From assembly GCF_019933235.1 (NCBI RefSeq), contig NZ_CP082945.1:6547501-6611500 (forward strand): DNA of 64,000 nucleotides, read 5' to 3'. Origin of the DNA: Streptomyces angustmyceticus. Lineage in GTDB: Bacteria; Actinomycetota; Actinomycetes; Streptomycetales; Streptomycetaceae. Positions 7,876-17,086 of this stretch are shown one piece after another. Numbering within the stretch: position 1 is the first letter of the stretch; each line of letters starts with the position of its first letter. A program made the position numbers and the translations under genes. Below the pieces are notes generated by a model that saw only the letters and a list, made by a program, of their open reading frames with translations, made no database searches and was not told the DNA's origin.

Positions 7876-10400
7876 TGCGGGTCCCGCTTTCTTGGCTGCG
7901 GGAGTACGTCGACCTGCCGGCGACGGAGACCGGCCGTGACGTACAGGCCAAGCTCATTGCCGTCGGCCTGGAGGTCGAGACCGTCGAGCGCCTCGGCGAG
8001 GGCCTCAAGGGCCCCCTCGTCGTCGGCCAGGTGCTGACCATCGAGGAGCTGGAGGGCTTCAAGAAGCCGATCCGCTTCTGCACGGTCGACGTCGGCGACG
8101 CCAACGGCACCGGTGAGCCCCAGGAGATCGTCTGCGGCGCCCGCAACTTCTCCGTCGGCGACAAGGTCGTCGTGGTGCTGCCCGGCGCCGTCCTGCCCGG
8201 CGACTTCAAGATCGCCGCCCGGAAGACGTACGGCAAGAAGTCGCACGGCATGATCTGCTCCGGCGACGAGCTGGGCATGGGCGACGACGGCACGCACGGC
8301 ATCATCGTGCTGCCGCCGGAGTACGAGGTCGGCACCGACGCCATCGAGCTGCTGGAGCTCGTCGACGAGGTGCTGGACATCGCCGTCACCCCGGACCGCG
8401 GCTACTGCCTGTCGATGCGCGGCGTCGCCCGCGAGACCGCCACCGCCTACGGCCTGCCGCTGCGCGACCCGGCGCTGCTGGACGTGCCGCCGCCGAACTC
8501 CGCCGGCTACCCCGTCCAGGTCGCCGACCCGCTGGGCTGCGACCGCTTCACCGCGCGTACGGTCACCGGTCTGAACCCCGACGCACGCTCCCCGCTGTGG
8601 ATGCAGCGCCGGCTGCAGAAGGCCGGGATGCGCCCGGTCTCGCTGGCCGTCGACATCACCAACTACGTGATGCTGGAGCTCGGCCAGCCGCTGCACGCCT
8701 ACGACCGCACCAGCGTGGACGGCCCGATCGGCGTCCGCCGGGCGACCGCGGGCGAGCAGCTGACCACCCTGGACGGCACCAAGCGGGTGCTGGACGCCGC
8801 CGACCTGGTCATCACCGACAACCGCGGGCCCATCGGCCTCGCGGGCGTCATGGGCGGCGCCAACACCGAGATCGCGGGCGGGGTCACCGACCCGGAGACC
8901 GGCGAGCAGCGCGGCACCACCGACGTCGTGATCGAGGCCGCGCACTTCGACGCGCTCTCCATCGCCCGTACGGCCCGCAGGCACAAGCTGTCCTCGGAGG
9001 CCGCCAAGCGCTTCGAGCGCGGGGTGGACCCGGAGGCCGCGTCCGCCGCCGCGCAGCGCACCGTCGACCTGCTGGTGCTGCTCGCGGGCGGCACCGCCGA
9101 GGACGGCGTCACCGGCGTCGTCACGCCCAGCGGGCCGCGCACGATCACCATCTCCGCCGACCACCCCGACAAGGTCGCCGGTGTCGCCTACGGCCGGGAG
9201 ACCGTCGTCCGCCGCCTCCAGCAGGTCGGCTGCGACGTCTACGGCCAGGACGAGCTGGTCGTGACCGTGCCGTCCTGGCGTCCCGACCTCAGCGAACCGA
9301 ACGACCTGGCCGAAGAGGTCATCCGGCTGGAGGGCTACGAGAACCTGCCCTCCACCCTCCCGAAGCCGCCGGCCGGCCGCGGGCTGACCGAGCGTCAGCG
9401 GCTGCACCGCCGGGTCGGCCGGGCGCTGGCCGGCGCCGGCTACGTCGAGGCGCTGAACTACCCGTTCACCGGCTCGCACGTCCTCGACCAGCTGGGCATC
9501 GAGCAGGACGACCCGCGCCGCGACGCGGTCACCCTCGTCAACCCGCTCTCCGACGAGGAGCCCGACCTCCGCACGACCCTGATCCCGGGGCTGCTGAACG
9601 CGCTGCGCCGCAACTACGGCCGGGGCACGCACGACCTGGCGCTCTTCGAGACCGGGCCGGTCTTCCGGGCGACCGGTGACGAGCAGCCGGCCCGCCGGCT
9701 GGTCGTCGACCGCCGGCCGACCGACGACGAGATCGCCTCGCTGGACGCCTCCCTCCCGCAGCAGCCGCGGCGCGCCGCCGTGGTGCTGGCCGGCGGGCGT
9801 GAGCAGGACGGCTGGTGGGACGGTGCCCGCCCGGCGATCTGGGCGGACGCCATCGAGGCGGGCCGCACCGTCGCGCGGGAGGCGGGGGTCGAGCTGATCG
9901 TCCGTCAGGACCAGCACGCGCCGTTCCACCCGGGCCGCTGTGCGGCGCTGCTGGCCGTCGTCGACGGCGAGGAGATCCTCGTCGGCAATGCCGGTGAGCT
10001 GCACCCGCGGGTCATCAAGACGCTGGCCCTGCCGGAGCGCACCTGCGCGATGGAGATCGACCTGGACCGCCTGGAGCGGGCCGCCGCCGGACCGCTGCGC
10101 GCCCCGAAGATCTCGGCCTTCCCGGTCGCGACCCAGGACGTCGCCCTCGTGGTCGACGACACCGTCCCGGCCGCCGAGGTCGAGGGCGCGCTGCGGGACG
10201 GCGCGGGCGACCTGCTGGAGTCGCTGCGGCTGTTCGACGTCTTCACCGGCGAGCAGGTCGGCGCGGGCAAGAAGTCGCTGGCGTACGCGCTGCGCTTCCG
10301 CGCCGCCGACCGGACGCTGACCGCCGAGGAGGCCTCGGCGGCCCGTGACGCGGCGGTCGGCACGGCCGTGGAGCGGACGGGAGCGGTGCTGCGCGGCTGA
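7875..10400 (+). CDS. pheT: Phenylalanine-tRNA ligase beta subunit
   Basis: The 841-residue tRNA-binding and editing partner of PheS. Domains in order: an EMAP/tRNA-binding fold (about 40-155, with ICSGDELGMGDDGTHGI near its end), the B3/B4 editing domain (about 215-400, HKLSSEAAKRFERGVDPE inside), B5 (about 405-475), the catalytic-like core (about 500-740, NPLSDEEPDLRTTLIPGLL) and the C-terminal ferredoxin-fold anticodon-binding domain (about 745-839, ISAFPVATQDVALVVD). Full family length. Translation is coupled to pheS by the TGATG overlap. Confidence 0.97.
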   Translation: MRVPLSWLREYVDLPATETGRDVQAKLIAVGLEVETVERLGEGLKGPLVVGQVLTIEELEGFKKPIRFCTVDVGDANGTGEPQEIVCGARNFSVGDKVVVVLPGAVLPGDFKIAARKTYGKKSHGMICSGDELGMGDDGTHGIIVLPPEYEVGTDAIELLELVDEVLDIAVTPDRGYCLSMRGVARETATAYGLPLRDPALLDVPPPNSAGYPVQVADPLGCDRFTARTVTGLNPDARSPLWMQRRLQKAGMRPVSLAVDITNYVMLELGQPLHAYDRTSVDGPIGVRRATAGEQLTTLDGTKRVLDAADLVITDNRGPIGLAGVMGGANTEIAGGVTDPETGEQRGTTDVVIEAAHFDALSIARTARRHKLSSEAAKRFERGVDPEAASAAAQRTVDLLVLLAGGTAEDGVTGVVTPSGPRTITISADHPDKVAGVAYGRETVVRRLQQVGCDVYGQDELVVTVPSWRPDLSEPNDLAEEVIRLEGYENLPSTLPKPPAGRGLTERQRLHRRVGRALAGAGYVEALNYPFTGSHVLDQLGIEQDDPRRDAVTLVNPLSDEEPDLRTTLIPGLLNALRRNYGRGTHDLALFETGPVFRATGDEQPARRLVVDRRPTDDEIASLDASLPQQPRRAAVVLAGGREQDGWWDGARPAIWADAIEAGRTVAREAGVELIVRQDQHAPFHPGRCAALLAVVDGEEILVGNAGELHPRVIKTLALPERTCAMEIDLDRLERAAAGPLRAPKISAFPVATQDVALVVDDTVPAAEVEGALRDGAGDLLESLRLFDVFTGEQVGAGKKSLAYALRFRAADRTLTAEEASAARDAAVGTAVERTGAVLRG

Positions 10401-10434
10401 GCCGGGGCACAGCCCGCGGCGACGTGTGGTGAAG

Positions 10435-10477
10435 GGTGCGGGCGCGGACGGTGACACCGTCCGCGCCCGCACCTTTT
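10435..10477 (+). terminator. Rho-independent terminator of pheST
   Basis: A 19-bp perfect inverted repeat (left arm 10435-10453, right arm 10455-10473) followed directly by TTTT at 10474-10477, 34 bases after the pheT stop. The best-formed intrinsic terminator in the window. Confidence 0.95.
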
Positions 10478-10570
10478 CGCTGTGCGGGAGGCGGTCCGGT
10501 GCCCGGCGGACCGGGTGTGCCGCGAGCGCCTGGGGCGGGCGCGGGCGTGCCCGTGGGGCGCAAGGGAGAC

Positions 10571-10617
10571 GATCCGATCCGTACACCATCACTCAATCGG
10601 GTGATGGTGTATGGATC
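10571..10617. repeat. Interrupted palindrome upstream of the phosphatase gene
   Basis: GATCCGTACACCATCAC (10576-10592) and GTGATGGTGTATGGATC (10601-10617) pair over 17 positions with one G-T mismatch around the 8-base spacer TCAATCGG. GATCC is also repeated directly at 10571-10575, and GACGATCC/GGATCGTC extends the symmetry. It is AT-richer than its surroundings and lies 127 bases before the next start codon. It could be an operator for a dimeric regulator or an RNA hairpin; I cannot tell which. Confidence 0.5.
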
Positions 10618-10743
10618 GTCGCCGTACGGACACGGAACGTCGCGAGAATCAACCCGTCGTGGCGGCCCCGGCGAGCGCGCCGGCGGGCCGGTGCCGGCCC
10701 GCTCACGCCTGCCAGGGGGACCACCGGCTAGGGGGCCATCGGC

Positions 10744-11964
10744 ATGATCCGTATCTGGGCGAGGAGCCGGGGACGCGCCGGAGCGGATGCCGCCCGGCGC
10801 GCCTTCGTCCTCGTCCTGCCCGGCCTCTGGGTGCTCGCGGTGGTGATCTGGGAACTGTGCCGGCCGACCAGTGGCCGGCTGCTGCAACTGCTCGCCGCCG
10901 CGCCGGCCATCGCCTGCGCGGGCACCGGCCGTCGTCAGTGCGTGCTGCTCGGCGGGGTGTGCGCGCTGCTCGCGCTGGTGCCGTTCGGCGCGGTGGAGCC
11001 CGGCGCCGGGGTGGGGACGCGCCTGATGACCTGCGGGGCGATCCTCGCGGTGATCGGTGCCAGCTATCTGACGGCCCGGCGACGGCTGCGGCTGTTACGG
11101 GAGCTGGAGTGCACCCGGGAGGTCGCCGTCGCCGCGCAGCGGGTGGTGCTGCGGCCGCTGCCCCGCCGGATCGACGGTGTGCTGCTGGCGGCCGACCACC
11201 TCTCCGCGAGCGAGGGGGCGCTGGTCGGCGGCGACCTGTACGAGGTCGTGGGGACCCGGCACGGCGTGCGGGCGGTGATCGGGGACGTGCGCGGGCACGG
11301 CCTGGAGGCCATAGGCACGGTCGCCGCGATGCTCGGCAGCTTCCGCGAGGTGGTGCACGACGAGCCCGAACTCGGCGAGGTGCTGCGCCGGCTGGAGCGG
11401 TCGCACCGGCGGCATCTGCGCGAACGGGCGCGCGGCGAGGGGGTGGTGGGCGGCGACGGGGACGCGGCGGGCCGGCTCGCGGAGGAGTTCGTCACCCTGC
11501 TGCTCCTGGAGGTGGCGCGGGACGGGTCCGTCACGGCGCTGAACTGCGGGCATCCCTGGCCGTACCGGGTCGCCCGCCGGGCGGTCGCCCCGGTCGCGCC
11601 GGCCGAGCCGATGCCGCCGCTGGGGCTGTTCCCCCTGCCCGAGAAGCTGTCCGCGGTGCGGTGCGGGCGACTGCGGCCCGGCGAGGGGCTGTTCCTGCAC
11701 ACCGACGGGGCGGCCGACGCGCGGGACGCGGCGGGGGAGTTCTTCCCGCTGGCCGAGGAGCTGCGCAGCAGTGTGGCGGCGGCCGCGGCGCCGTGCGGTC
11801 CGTCGCCCGCCGGGGTGGTCGGGGAGGTGCGGGAGGCGCTGCTGCGGCATGCGGGCGGGCGGCTCACCGACGATGTGGCGATGGTGATGCTGAGCAACGA
11901 CCGGGTGCGGGTGCCGGCGCCGTCGGCCGGCACCCCGCCTCCGGGAGGGGCCCTGCCGCGGTGA
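10744..11964 (+). CDS. Membrane-anchored SpoIIE-type PP2C phosphatase
   Basis: A 406-residue serine phosphatase. The N-terminal third (about 15-115) has three or four hydrophobic helices (FVLVLPGLWVLAVVIW, LLQLLAAAPAIACA, VLLGGVCALLALVPF, CGAILAVIGASYL). The remainder is a SpoIIE/PP2C domain: GGDLYEVVGTRHGVRAVIGDVRGHGLEAI (about 158-186; metal-binding Asp residues present), LNCGHPWP and HTDGAADARDAAGEF. In Streptomyces such proteins dephosphorylate anti-sigma-factor antagonists; the partner is not encoded nearby. The ATG at 10744 follows AGGGGGCC. Shared orientation with the following TPR regulator, but a 200-base gap separates them. Confidence 0.85.
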   Translation: MIRIWARSRGRAGADAARRAFVLVLPGLWVLAVVIWELCRPTSGRLLQLLAAAPAIACAGTGRRQCVLLGGVCALLALVPFGAVEPGAGVGTRLMTCGAILAVIGASYLTARRRLRLLRELECTREVAVAAQRVVLRPLPRRIDGVLLAADHLSASEGALVGGDLYEVVGTRHGVRAVIGDVRGHGLEAIGTVAAMLGSFREVVHDEPELGEVLRRLERSHRRHLRERARGEGVVGGDGDAAGRLAEEFVTLLLLEVARDGSVTALNCGHPWPYRVARRAVAPVAPAEPMPPLGLFPLPEKLSAVRCGRLRPGEGLFLHTDGAADARDAAGEFFPLAEELRSSVAAAAAPCGPSPAGVVGEVREALLRHAGGRLTDDVAMVMLSNDRVRVPAPSAGTPPPGGALPR

Positions 11965-12163
11965 CCTTCCCGCCGGGGCGGCCGGGCCGGGGCCGAGGCG
12001 GTCCGCCCGTCCAAGGCGCGTGACGGTGACCGGAGTTGAGCCGCCGGAACCCTTCACACCCCGTGTGAGGGGCGCTTCACTACGCTCGACGGACAATGTG
12101 GTGAAGTCGACAAGGCCATGAGCTGATGGCCCGTGGGCGGGCCCGGCTCACCGGGAGGCCGGC

Positions 12164-13501
12164 ATGGAGCCCAACACCCTGCTCGACGCGATTCTCGACG
12201 AGGCCGGTATCTCGCACGCCGGCCTCGCCGCGCGCATCAACCGGCTCGGCCGGTGCCGCGGTCTGGCGCTGCGGTACGAACACACCGCGGTGGCCCGGTG
12301 GTTGAAGGGGCAGCGGCCGCGCGGGCAGGTCCCCGACCTCATCTGCGAGATCCTCGGCGAACGGCTGCACCGGCCGGTCGGGCTCGACGACATCGGGCTC
12401 AGCGGCCCGGGTGCGCAGCGGCCCGCCGGCACCCCGCTCTCCGGCTTCGTGGAGCGGGCCACCGCGCTGTGGCGCTCCGACGAGCAGCAGCGGCCGCACA
12501 TCCTCGCCGCCCCGGCGCTCACCGGTACCTCGGCGGTCATCCCGGTGTGGGAGTGGGAGAACCCTCCCGAGGACTCCGATGTGTCGCGCGACGGGCTCAC
12601 CCGGGTCGGCATGGCCGACATCGAGATGCTGCGCGCCGCGCGGACGCACTACGAGACGATGTACCGGAAGGCGGGTGGTATCGCTACCAGAGCACGCATC
12701 GTGGGATTCCTCAACGCCGAGGCGGCGCCGCTGCTGCGGGGCAGCTACAGCGATGCGACGGGGCGTCAGCTCCACCGGGCGACCGGCGGACTGGTCGCGG
12801 TCGCCGGCATCTGCGCGTACGACTCGGACTCTCTCGGGCTGGCCCAGCGCTACTTCCATCAGGCGCTGCGGCTGGCCAAGGCCAGCGGGGACCGCGGCCT
12901 CGGCGCGTATGTCATCGCGCTGCTGGTCAACCAGTCCCTCTTCGTGCGGGAGTACCGCCAGGCGGTCGCCTTCGCGGAGGCGGCGCTGCGGGCCGCGGGC
13001 CCGCAGATCACCCCGGCGCTCTCCGCGGACCTCTACGCGATGCAGGCCAAGGCCTACGCCCGGCTCGGCGACGGATCGGGCGCGCTGTCGTGCATCCGGC
13101 GCGCGGAGGCGGCCGCGGAGCGCATCCGGCCCGGCCTGGAGCCGGCCGAGACGGGCTATGTCCAGCCCGGCCTGGTGAACGTCCAGGTGGCGGAGGCGCT
13201 GCTGAGCCTCGGTGACCTGCGGGCCGCCCGGGAGCAGGCGGACGCCGCCGTCGACACCCCCGCACACGACCGCGGCCGGGTCCACCGGCTGGCCATGCTC
13301 ACCCATATCGAGCTGCGCCAAGGCGATGCGGACCAGGCCGTGGCCAATGCCGCGCAGATGACGGAGCAGGCTCGGGGCATGGAGTCGCAACGGCTGCGGG
13401 ACCGGCTGCGGGCGGTGCGCGAGCATCTGGCGGAGACCGGGAGCTCCGCGACGGACGAGGCTGCCGATCTCATCGACGAGGTGCTGCGCGTTCCGCTGTA
13501 G
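12164..13501 (+). CDS. NsdA-like regulator with N-terminal helix-turn-helix-like region and TPR-like repeats
   Basis: A soluble 445-residue protein. Residues 1-75 (LLDAILDEAGISHAGLAARIN, later HTAVARWLKGQRPRGQVPDLI) look like a diverged Xre-type DNA-binding domain. The rest is mostly helical with TPR-like units such as SLGLAQRYFHQALRLAKASGD (about 222-242), YRQAVAFAEAALRAAG and DLRAAREQADAAVDTP. This architecture matches the Streptomyces NsdA/NsdB group of development and antibiotic regulators (known for the family; the role here is inferred). Upstream, 12053-12068 reads TTCACACCCCGTGTGA, a palindrome that could be an operator. Start ATG 12164 has a GGGAGG site. Confidence 0.75.
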   Translation: MEPNTLLDAILDEAGISHAGLAARINRLGRCRGLALRYEHTAVARWLKGQRPRGQVPDLICEILGERLHRPVGLDDIGLSGPGAQRPAGTPLSGFVERATALWRSDEQQRPHILAAPALTGTSAVIPVWEWENPPEDSDVSRDGLTRVGMADIEMLRAARTHYETMYRKAGGIATRARIVGFLNAEAAPLLRGSYSDATGRQLHRATGGLVAVAGICAYDSDSLGLAQRYFHQALRLAKASGDRGLGAYVIALLVNQSLFVREYRQAVAFAEAALRAAGPQITPALSADLYAMQAKAYARLGDGSGALSCIRRAEAAAERIRPGLEPAETGYVQPGLVNVQVAEALLSLGDLRAAREQADAAVDTPAHDRGRVHRLAMLTHIELRQGDADQAVANAAQMTEQARGMESQRLRDRLRAVREHLAETGSSATDEAADLIDEVLRVPL

Positions 13502-13569
13502 GGCGTGGGTCACGCCCCTGACCGGGCTCGTGTCACCTTGCCGGCCCTACAGCGGAAGGTGGCAGTCAC

Positions 13570-14100
13570 GTGCGTTGGAACAACCTCAGCGAAAAGCCCG
13601 TCTATGCGAACCCCTGGTTCCGGGTCAATCTGGCCGATGTGGAACTGCCGGACGGCCGGCACCTGGACCACTATCTGATCCGGATGCGGCCCGTCGCCGT
13701 GGCCACGGTGGTCAACGAGGCCCATGAGGTGCTGCTGCTGTGGCGGCACCGGTTCATCACCGACACCTGGGGCTGGGAGCTGGCCGCCGGTGTCGTCGAG
13801 GACGGCGAGGACATCGCGGCGGCGGCCGCCCGGGAGATGGAGGAGGAGACCGGGTGGCGCCCCGGCCCCCTCCACCACCTCCTCACGGTGGAGCCCTCCA
13901 ACGGCCTCACCGACGCCCGGCACCACATCTACTGGTCCGAGGAGGGCGAGTACACCGGCCTGCCCCAGGACGGCTTCGAGTCCGACCGGCGGGAGTGGGT
14001 GTCGTTGAAGCTGGTGCCCGACATGGTGGCGCGGGGGGAGGTGCCGGCCGCCAACATGGCCGCCGCGTTGCTGATGCTGCATCACCTCCGGCTGGGCTGA
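13570..14100 (+). CDS. NUDIX hydrolase
   Basis: A 176-residue nucleoside-diphosphate-linked-moiety hydrolase. The complete Nudix box runs about residues 76-98 (GVVEDGEDIAAAAAREMEEE followed by TGW), with the glycine, REMEEE metal ligands and the final glycine present. Upstream sequence LLLWRHRFITDTWGWELAAG resembles ADP-ribose pyrophosphatase-type members. The GTG at 13570 follows GAAGGTGGCAG. It lies 68 bases after the TPR regulator, possibly cotranscribed. Substrate is unknown. Confidence 0.88.
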   Translation: MRWNNLSEKPVYANPWFRVNLADVELPDGRHLDHYLIRMRPVAVATVVNEAHEVLLLWRHRFITDTWGWELAAGVVEDGEDIAAAAAREMEEETGWRPGPLHHLLTVEPSNGLTDARHHIYWSEEGEYTGLPQDGFESDRREWVSLKLVPDMVARGEVPAANMAAALLMLHHLRLG

Positions 14101-14130
14101 CCGGAGCCGGCCGGTGGCCGCGTCCCGCGG

Positions 14131-14388
14131 TCACCGGCCCAGGACCTGCCACAGCGCCACCGCCAGCGCCGCGAGCCCCGTGAGCGCGGCGAGGGACGGC
14201 AGTGGCCAGCGGGTGTGCTCCAGGCGTGTGACGCGGGTGTGCACCTCGTCCGCGTCACGCGCGTGCTGCTCGGAGCGCTGGGCGAGCAGGGCGAGTTGGC
14301 CGTCGACCCGGGCGGTGCGGACGTCCAGGAGACGCCTCAGCTCCGCTAAGTCGGCGGTGACCAGATCGGGTTCGGGGTGGGCGGTCAC
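14131..14388 (-). CDS. Small coiled-coil protein with C-terminal membrane anchor
   Basis: Not recognised as a named family. The 85 residues start with a charged segment that reads as a coiled coil (about 12-60: LAELRRLLDVRTARVDGQLALLAQR continuing to VTRLEHT) and end with one hydrophobic helix (about 64-83, LPSLAALTGLAALAVALWQVLG). This is the shape of small phage-derived or membrane-adaptor proteins, but no phage gene is nearby. The upstream region contains the nested inverted repeats at 14463-14594. Confidence 0.6.
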   Translation of the reverse strand: MTAHPEPDLVTADLAELRRLLDVRTARVDGQLALLAQRSEQHARDADEVHTRVTRLEHTRWPLPSLAALTGLAALAVALWQVLGR

Positions 14389-14462
14389 GGTCCGCTCCTC
14401 ATTCCTTCAGTCAGTGACGTCGTGTCCGTACGGGCAGCAGTCAACTGCCCTGCGGCGAAGGG

Positions 14463-14594
14463 CGGGAGCGTGTGCGGCGGGGATATGCGGGTCTGCGGTT
14501 CACACCCCGTGCGAAGTGACGGAGCGTGGCGGTACGGCGGATTCGTACGGGGTGTGAACCGCGCACCCCGACCGGGGCGGTTCACACGCTCCCG
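14463..14594. repeat. Nested inverted repeats between two minus-strand genes
   Basis: An inner pair of 16 bases, GCGGTTCACACCCCGT (14495-14510) and its exact complement (14547-14562), lies inside an outer pair of 12 bases, CGGGAGCGTGTG (14463-14474) and its complement (14583-14594). A third GCGGTTCACAC copy starts at 14577. The 328-base interval 14389-14716 holds no convincing gene, only this structure. The TTCACAC motif may be a binding site; the nesting would also fold in RNA. Confidence 0.6.
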
Positions 14595-14716
14595 TGCGGG
14601 TGTGCGCGGGAGTTGACTCGGAGGTGTCACGGGGGCCGACGCCGGCGGACGGGCGCCCGCCGGCCCGGGGTCCGCCCGCCGGTTTTCCCCCGAGCGGCGG
14701 GCGGACCGCCCCGGGC

Positions 14717-15574
14717 TCAGTACGGATAGAACCCCGACCCCGACTTGCGGCCCAGTCGGCCCGCGTCGACCATCCGGGCGAGCAGCGGGGGAGCGGCGTA
14801 CAGCGGCTCCTTGTACTCCTCGTACATGGAGGCGGCGACCGAGGCCACGGTGTCCAGGCCGATCAGGTCGGTCAGCTTGAGCGGGCCCATCGGGTGGGCG
14901 CAGCCCATCTCCATGCCGTTGTCGATGTCCTCGCGGCTGGCGATACCGGACTCGAACATCCGGATCGCGGAGAGCAGGTACGGGATCAGCAGGGCGTTGA
15001 CGACGAAGCCCGAGCGGTCCTGGGCGCGGATCGCGTGCTTCTCCAGCACGCCCTGCACCAGGGCCTCGGCGCGCTTGATGGTCTCCTCGCCGGTGGTCAG
15101 CGCGGGGATCAGCTCGACGAGCTTCTGCACCGGGGCCGGGTTGAAGAAGTGGATCCCGATGACCTGGTCGGGGCGGGAGGTGGCGACCGCCAGCTTCACC
15201 AGCGGGATCGACGAGGTGTTGGACGCCAAGATGGCGTCCGGGCGGGTGATCACCTGGTCGAGGACCTGGAAGATCTCCGTCTTGACCTGCTCGTTCTCCA
15301 CCACGGCCTCGATGACGAGATCGCGGTCGGCGAACTCACCGAGGTCGGTGGTGAAGCTGAGCCGGCCGAGCGTCGCGTCGCGCTCCTCGGCAGTGATCTT
15401 GCCGCGTTCGGCGGCCTTGCCGAGGGAGTTGGTCAGGCGGGTGCGGCCCAGCTCCAGGGCTTCGCCGGTGGTCTCCGCGACCATGACGTCCAGCCCGGCG
15501 CGGGCGCACACCTCGGCGATGCCTGCGCCCATCTGGCCGCAACCGACCACTCCGACGCGTTCGATGTCGGTCAC
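14717..15574 (-). CDS. 3-hydroxybutyryl-CoA dehydrogenase
   Basis: An NAD(P)-dependent oxidoreductase of 285 residues that interconverts acetoacetyl-CoA and 3-hydroxybutyryl-CoA. The Rossmann motif GVVGCGQMGAGIAEVCARAG is at about 9-28, the dimer/catalytic section has IGIHFFNPAPVQKLVELI (catalytic His-Phe-Asn at about 142-145), and the C-terminal domain contains GFVVNALLIPYLL and MGCAHPMGPLKLTDLIGLD. I start at GTG 15574 (MTDIERVGVVG) with AAAGG upstream; longer frames upstream are not coding. It ends SGFYPY, as in FadB2/HbdA. In Streptomyces this step feeds butyrate and ethylmalonyl-CoA metabolism. Confidence 0.93.
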   Translation of the reverse strand: MTDIERVGVVGCGQMGAGIAEVCARAGLDVMVAETTGEALELGRTRLTNSLGKAAERGKITAEERDATLGRLSFTTDLGEFADRDLVIEAVVENEQVKTEIFQVLDQVITRPDAILASNTSSIPLVKLAVATSRPDQVIGIHFFNPAPVQKLVELIPALTTGEETIKRAEALVQGVLEKHAIRAQDRSGFVVNALLIPYLLSAIRMFESGIASREDIDNGMEMGCAHPMGPLKLTDLIGLDTVASVAASMYEEYKEPLYAAPPLLARMVDAGRLGRKSGSGFYPY

Positions 15575-15733
15575 ATCGTGCCTTTCGCTGATCTTCAGGA
15601 CCGGCGGTACGCCGTAAGGGTCCGGCACCCGCCTTTGGCCCGACGTTACTCCGCGCGGTGCTGTGCCAAGGGGGGCGGGGCGGGCATTCTGAGCCCTCAG
15701 GATGGGACGAACCGGACAACCTGGGGAATTTTG

Positions 15734-16966
15734 ATGAGGCGTATCACACGCAGAGGGTTCGCGGTGGCCGCGCTGGGCGCGGCCTCGTCGCTGCTCACCA
15801 CCGCGGGGGCCGCGGCGCCCGCGGACCGTGCGTCGCGGCGCGAGATGCGGGGCATGTGGCTGGCCACCGTCGCCAACCTGGACTGGCCCTCCAGCGCGCG
15901 GCTCCGGCCGGCCGAGCAACAGCGCGAACTGCGGGCCCACTTCGACACGGCCGTCGCCCGCAAGCTGAACACGGTGTTCTTCCAGGTGCGGCCCACGGCG
16001 GACGCGCTGTGGCCCTCCCGGTACGAGCCGTGGGCCGCGTGCCTGACCGGGCAGCAGGGCCGCGACCCCGGCTGGGACCCGCTCGACTTCGCGGTCCGCG
16101 AGGCCCACCGGCGCAACCTCGAACTCCACGCCTGGTTCAACCCGTACCGGGTCGCCAACCACACCGACCCCGGGCGGCTCACACCGGACCACCCCGCCCG
16201 CCGGCACCCCGACTGGGTCCTGCCGTACGGCGGCAAGCTCTACTACAACCCGGGCGTGCCGGAGGTGCGTGGGTTCGTCCAGGACGCGATGTTCGACGCG
16301 GTGCGGCGCTACCCCGTCGACGGGGTGCACTTCGACGACTACTTCTATCCGTACCCGGTCGCCGGGCAGCGGTTCGACGACGACGCGGCGTTCGACGAGT
16401 TCGGCAGCGGCTTCCGGAGCCGGGCGGCCTGGCGCCGGGACAACATCGACCGGCTGGTCCACGAAATGGCGGACCGGCTCCGCGACGAGGGCGGGCGGGG
16501 CGGGCGCGCGGTGCGGTTCGGCGTCGCCCCCTTCGCGGTCTGGCGCAACCGCGCCACCGACCAGCAGGGCTCGCGGACCCAGGCGGGGGTGCAGACCTAC
16601 GACGACCTGTACGCCGACACCCGCCGCTGGGTGCGCGAGGGCTGGCTCGACTACATCGTGCCGCAGGTCTACTGGCCGCTCGGCTTCGCGGCCGCCGACT
16701 ACGCGGAACTCGTGCCGTGGTGGGCCCGGACCGTGGACGGCACCGGGGTGGACCTCTACATCGGCGAGGCCCTCTACAAGGCGGGCGAGGCGCAGCCCGC
16801 CGCCTGGGAGGACCCGGCCGAACTCTCCCGCCATCTCACCTTCGCCCGCCGCTATCCGCAGGTGCGGGGCCATGTCTACTTCTCGGCCAAGGAGGTCGCC
16901 AGGGACCGGGTGGGAGCCATGGCGAGGGTGGTGCGGGACCACTACGCGAGGACGACGCGAACCTAG
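15734..16966 (+). CDS. Tat-exported GHL10/DUF187-type glycoside hydrolase-like protein
   Basis: A secreted 410-residue protein. The N-terminus has a twin-arginine signal (RRITRRGFAVAALGAASSLLT, cleaved near AAAPA, about residue 30). The mature part starts REMRGMWLATVANLDWPSS, the hallmark of the GHL10 family (formerly DUF187), and continues with FFQVRPTADALWPSRYEPW, HAWFNPYRVANH, DGVHFDDYFYPYP (likely acidic active-site region, about 200-212) and YIVPQVYWPLGF. Members are predicted TIM-barrel hydrolases acting on glycans, possibly peptidoglycan-related; no substrate is proven. It is divergent from the 3-hydroxybutyryl-CoA dehydrogenase gene with 159 bases between starts. Confidence 0.85.
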   Translation: MRRITRRGFAVAALGAASSLLTTAGAAAPADRASRREMRGMWLATVANLDWPSSARLRPAEQQRELRAHFDTAVARKLNTVFFQVRPTADALWPSRYEPWAACLTGQQGRDPGWDPLDFAVREAHRRNLELHAWFNPYRVANHTDPGRLTPDHPARRHPDWVLPYGGKLYYNPGVPEVRGFVQDAMFDAVRRYPVDGVHFDDYFYPYPVAGQRFDDDAAFDEFGSGFRSRAAWRRDNIDRLVHEMADRLRDEGGRGGRAVRFGVAPFAVWRNRATDQQGSRTQAGVQTYDDLYADTRRWVREGWLDYIVPQVYWPLGFAAADYAELVPWWARTVDGTGVDLYIGEALYKAGEAQPAAWEDPAELSRHLTFARRYPQVRGHVYFSAKEVARDRVGAMARVVRDHYARTTRT

Positions 16967-17086
16967 GGGGTGTCGTTCGGATCATGGCGGCGGCCCGTGC
17001 GGGCCCCGGTGGGCCGCACGGGCCGCGGCGGCGATCCGCCGACGGGATCCGGGCACCGGCCGGGGCGAGCCGTCCGGTGCCGGGGT

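Noticed and set aside
7611..10592. A 993-codon open frame on the minus strand opposite pheST
   Set aside because: It is a shadow of high-GC codons in pheT; the composition is Arg/Gly/Ala/His-rich with no family similarity, and pheST on the plus strand is certain.
14594..15733. Long N-terminal extension of the GHL10-type protein
   Set aside because: The open frame runs antisense through the 3-hydroxybutyryl-CoA dehydrogenase gene; the Tat signal fixes the start at 15734.
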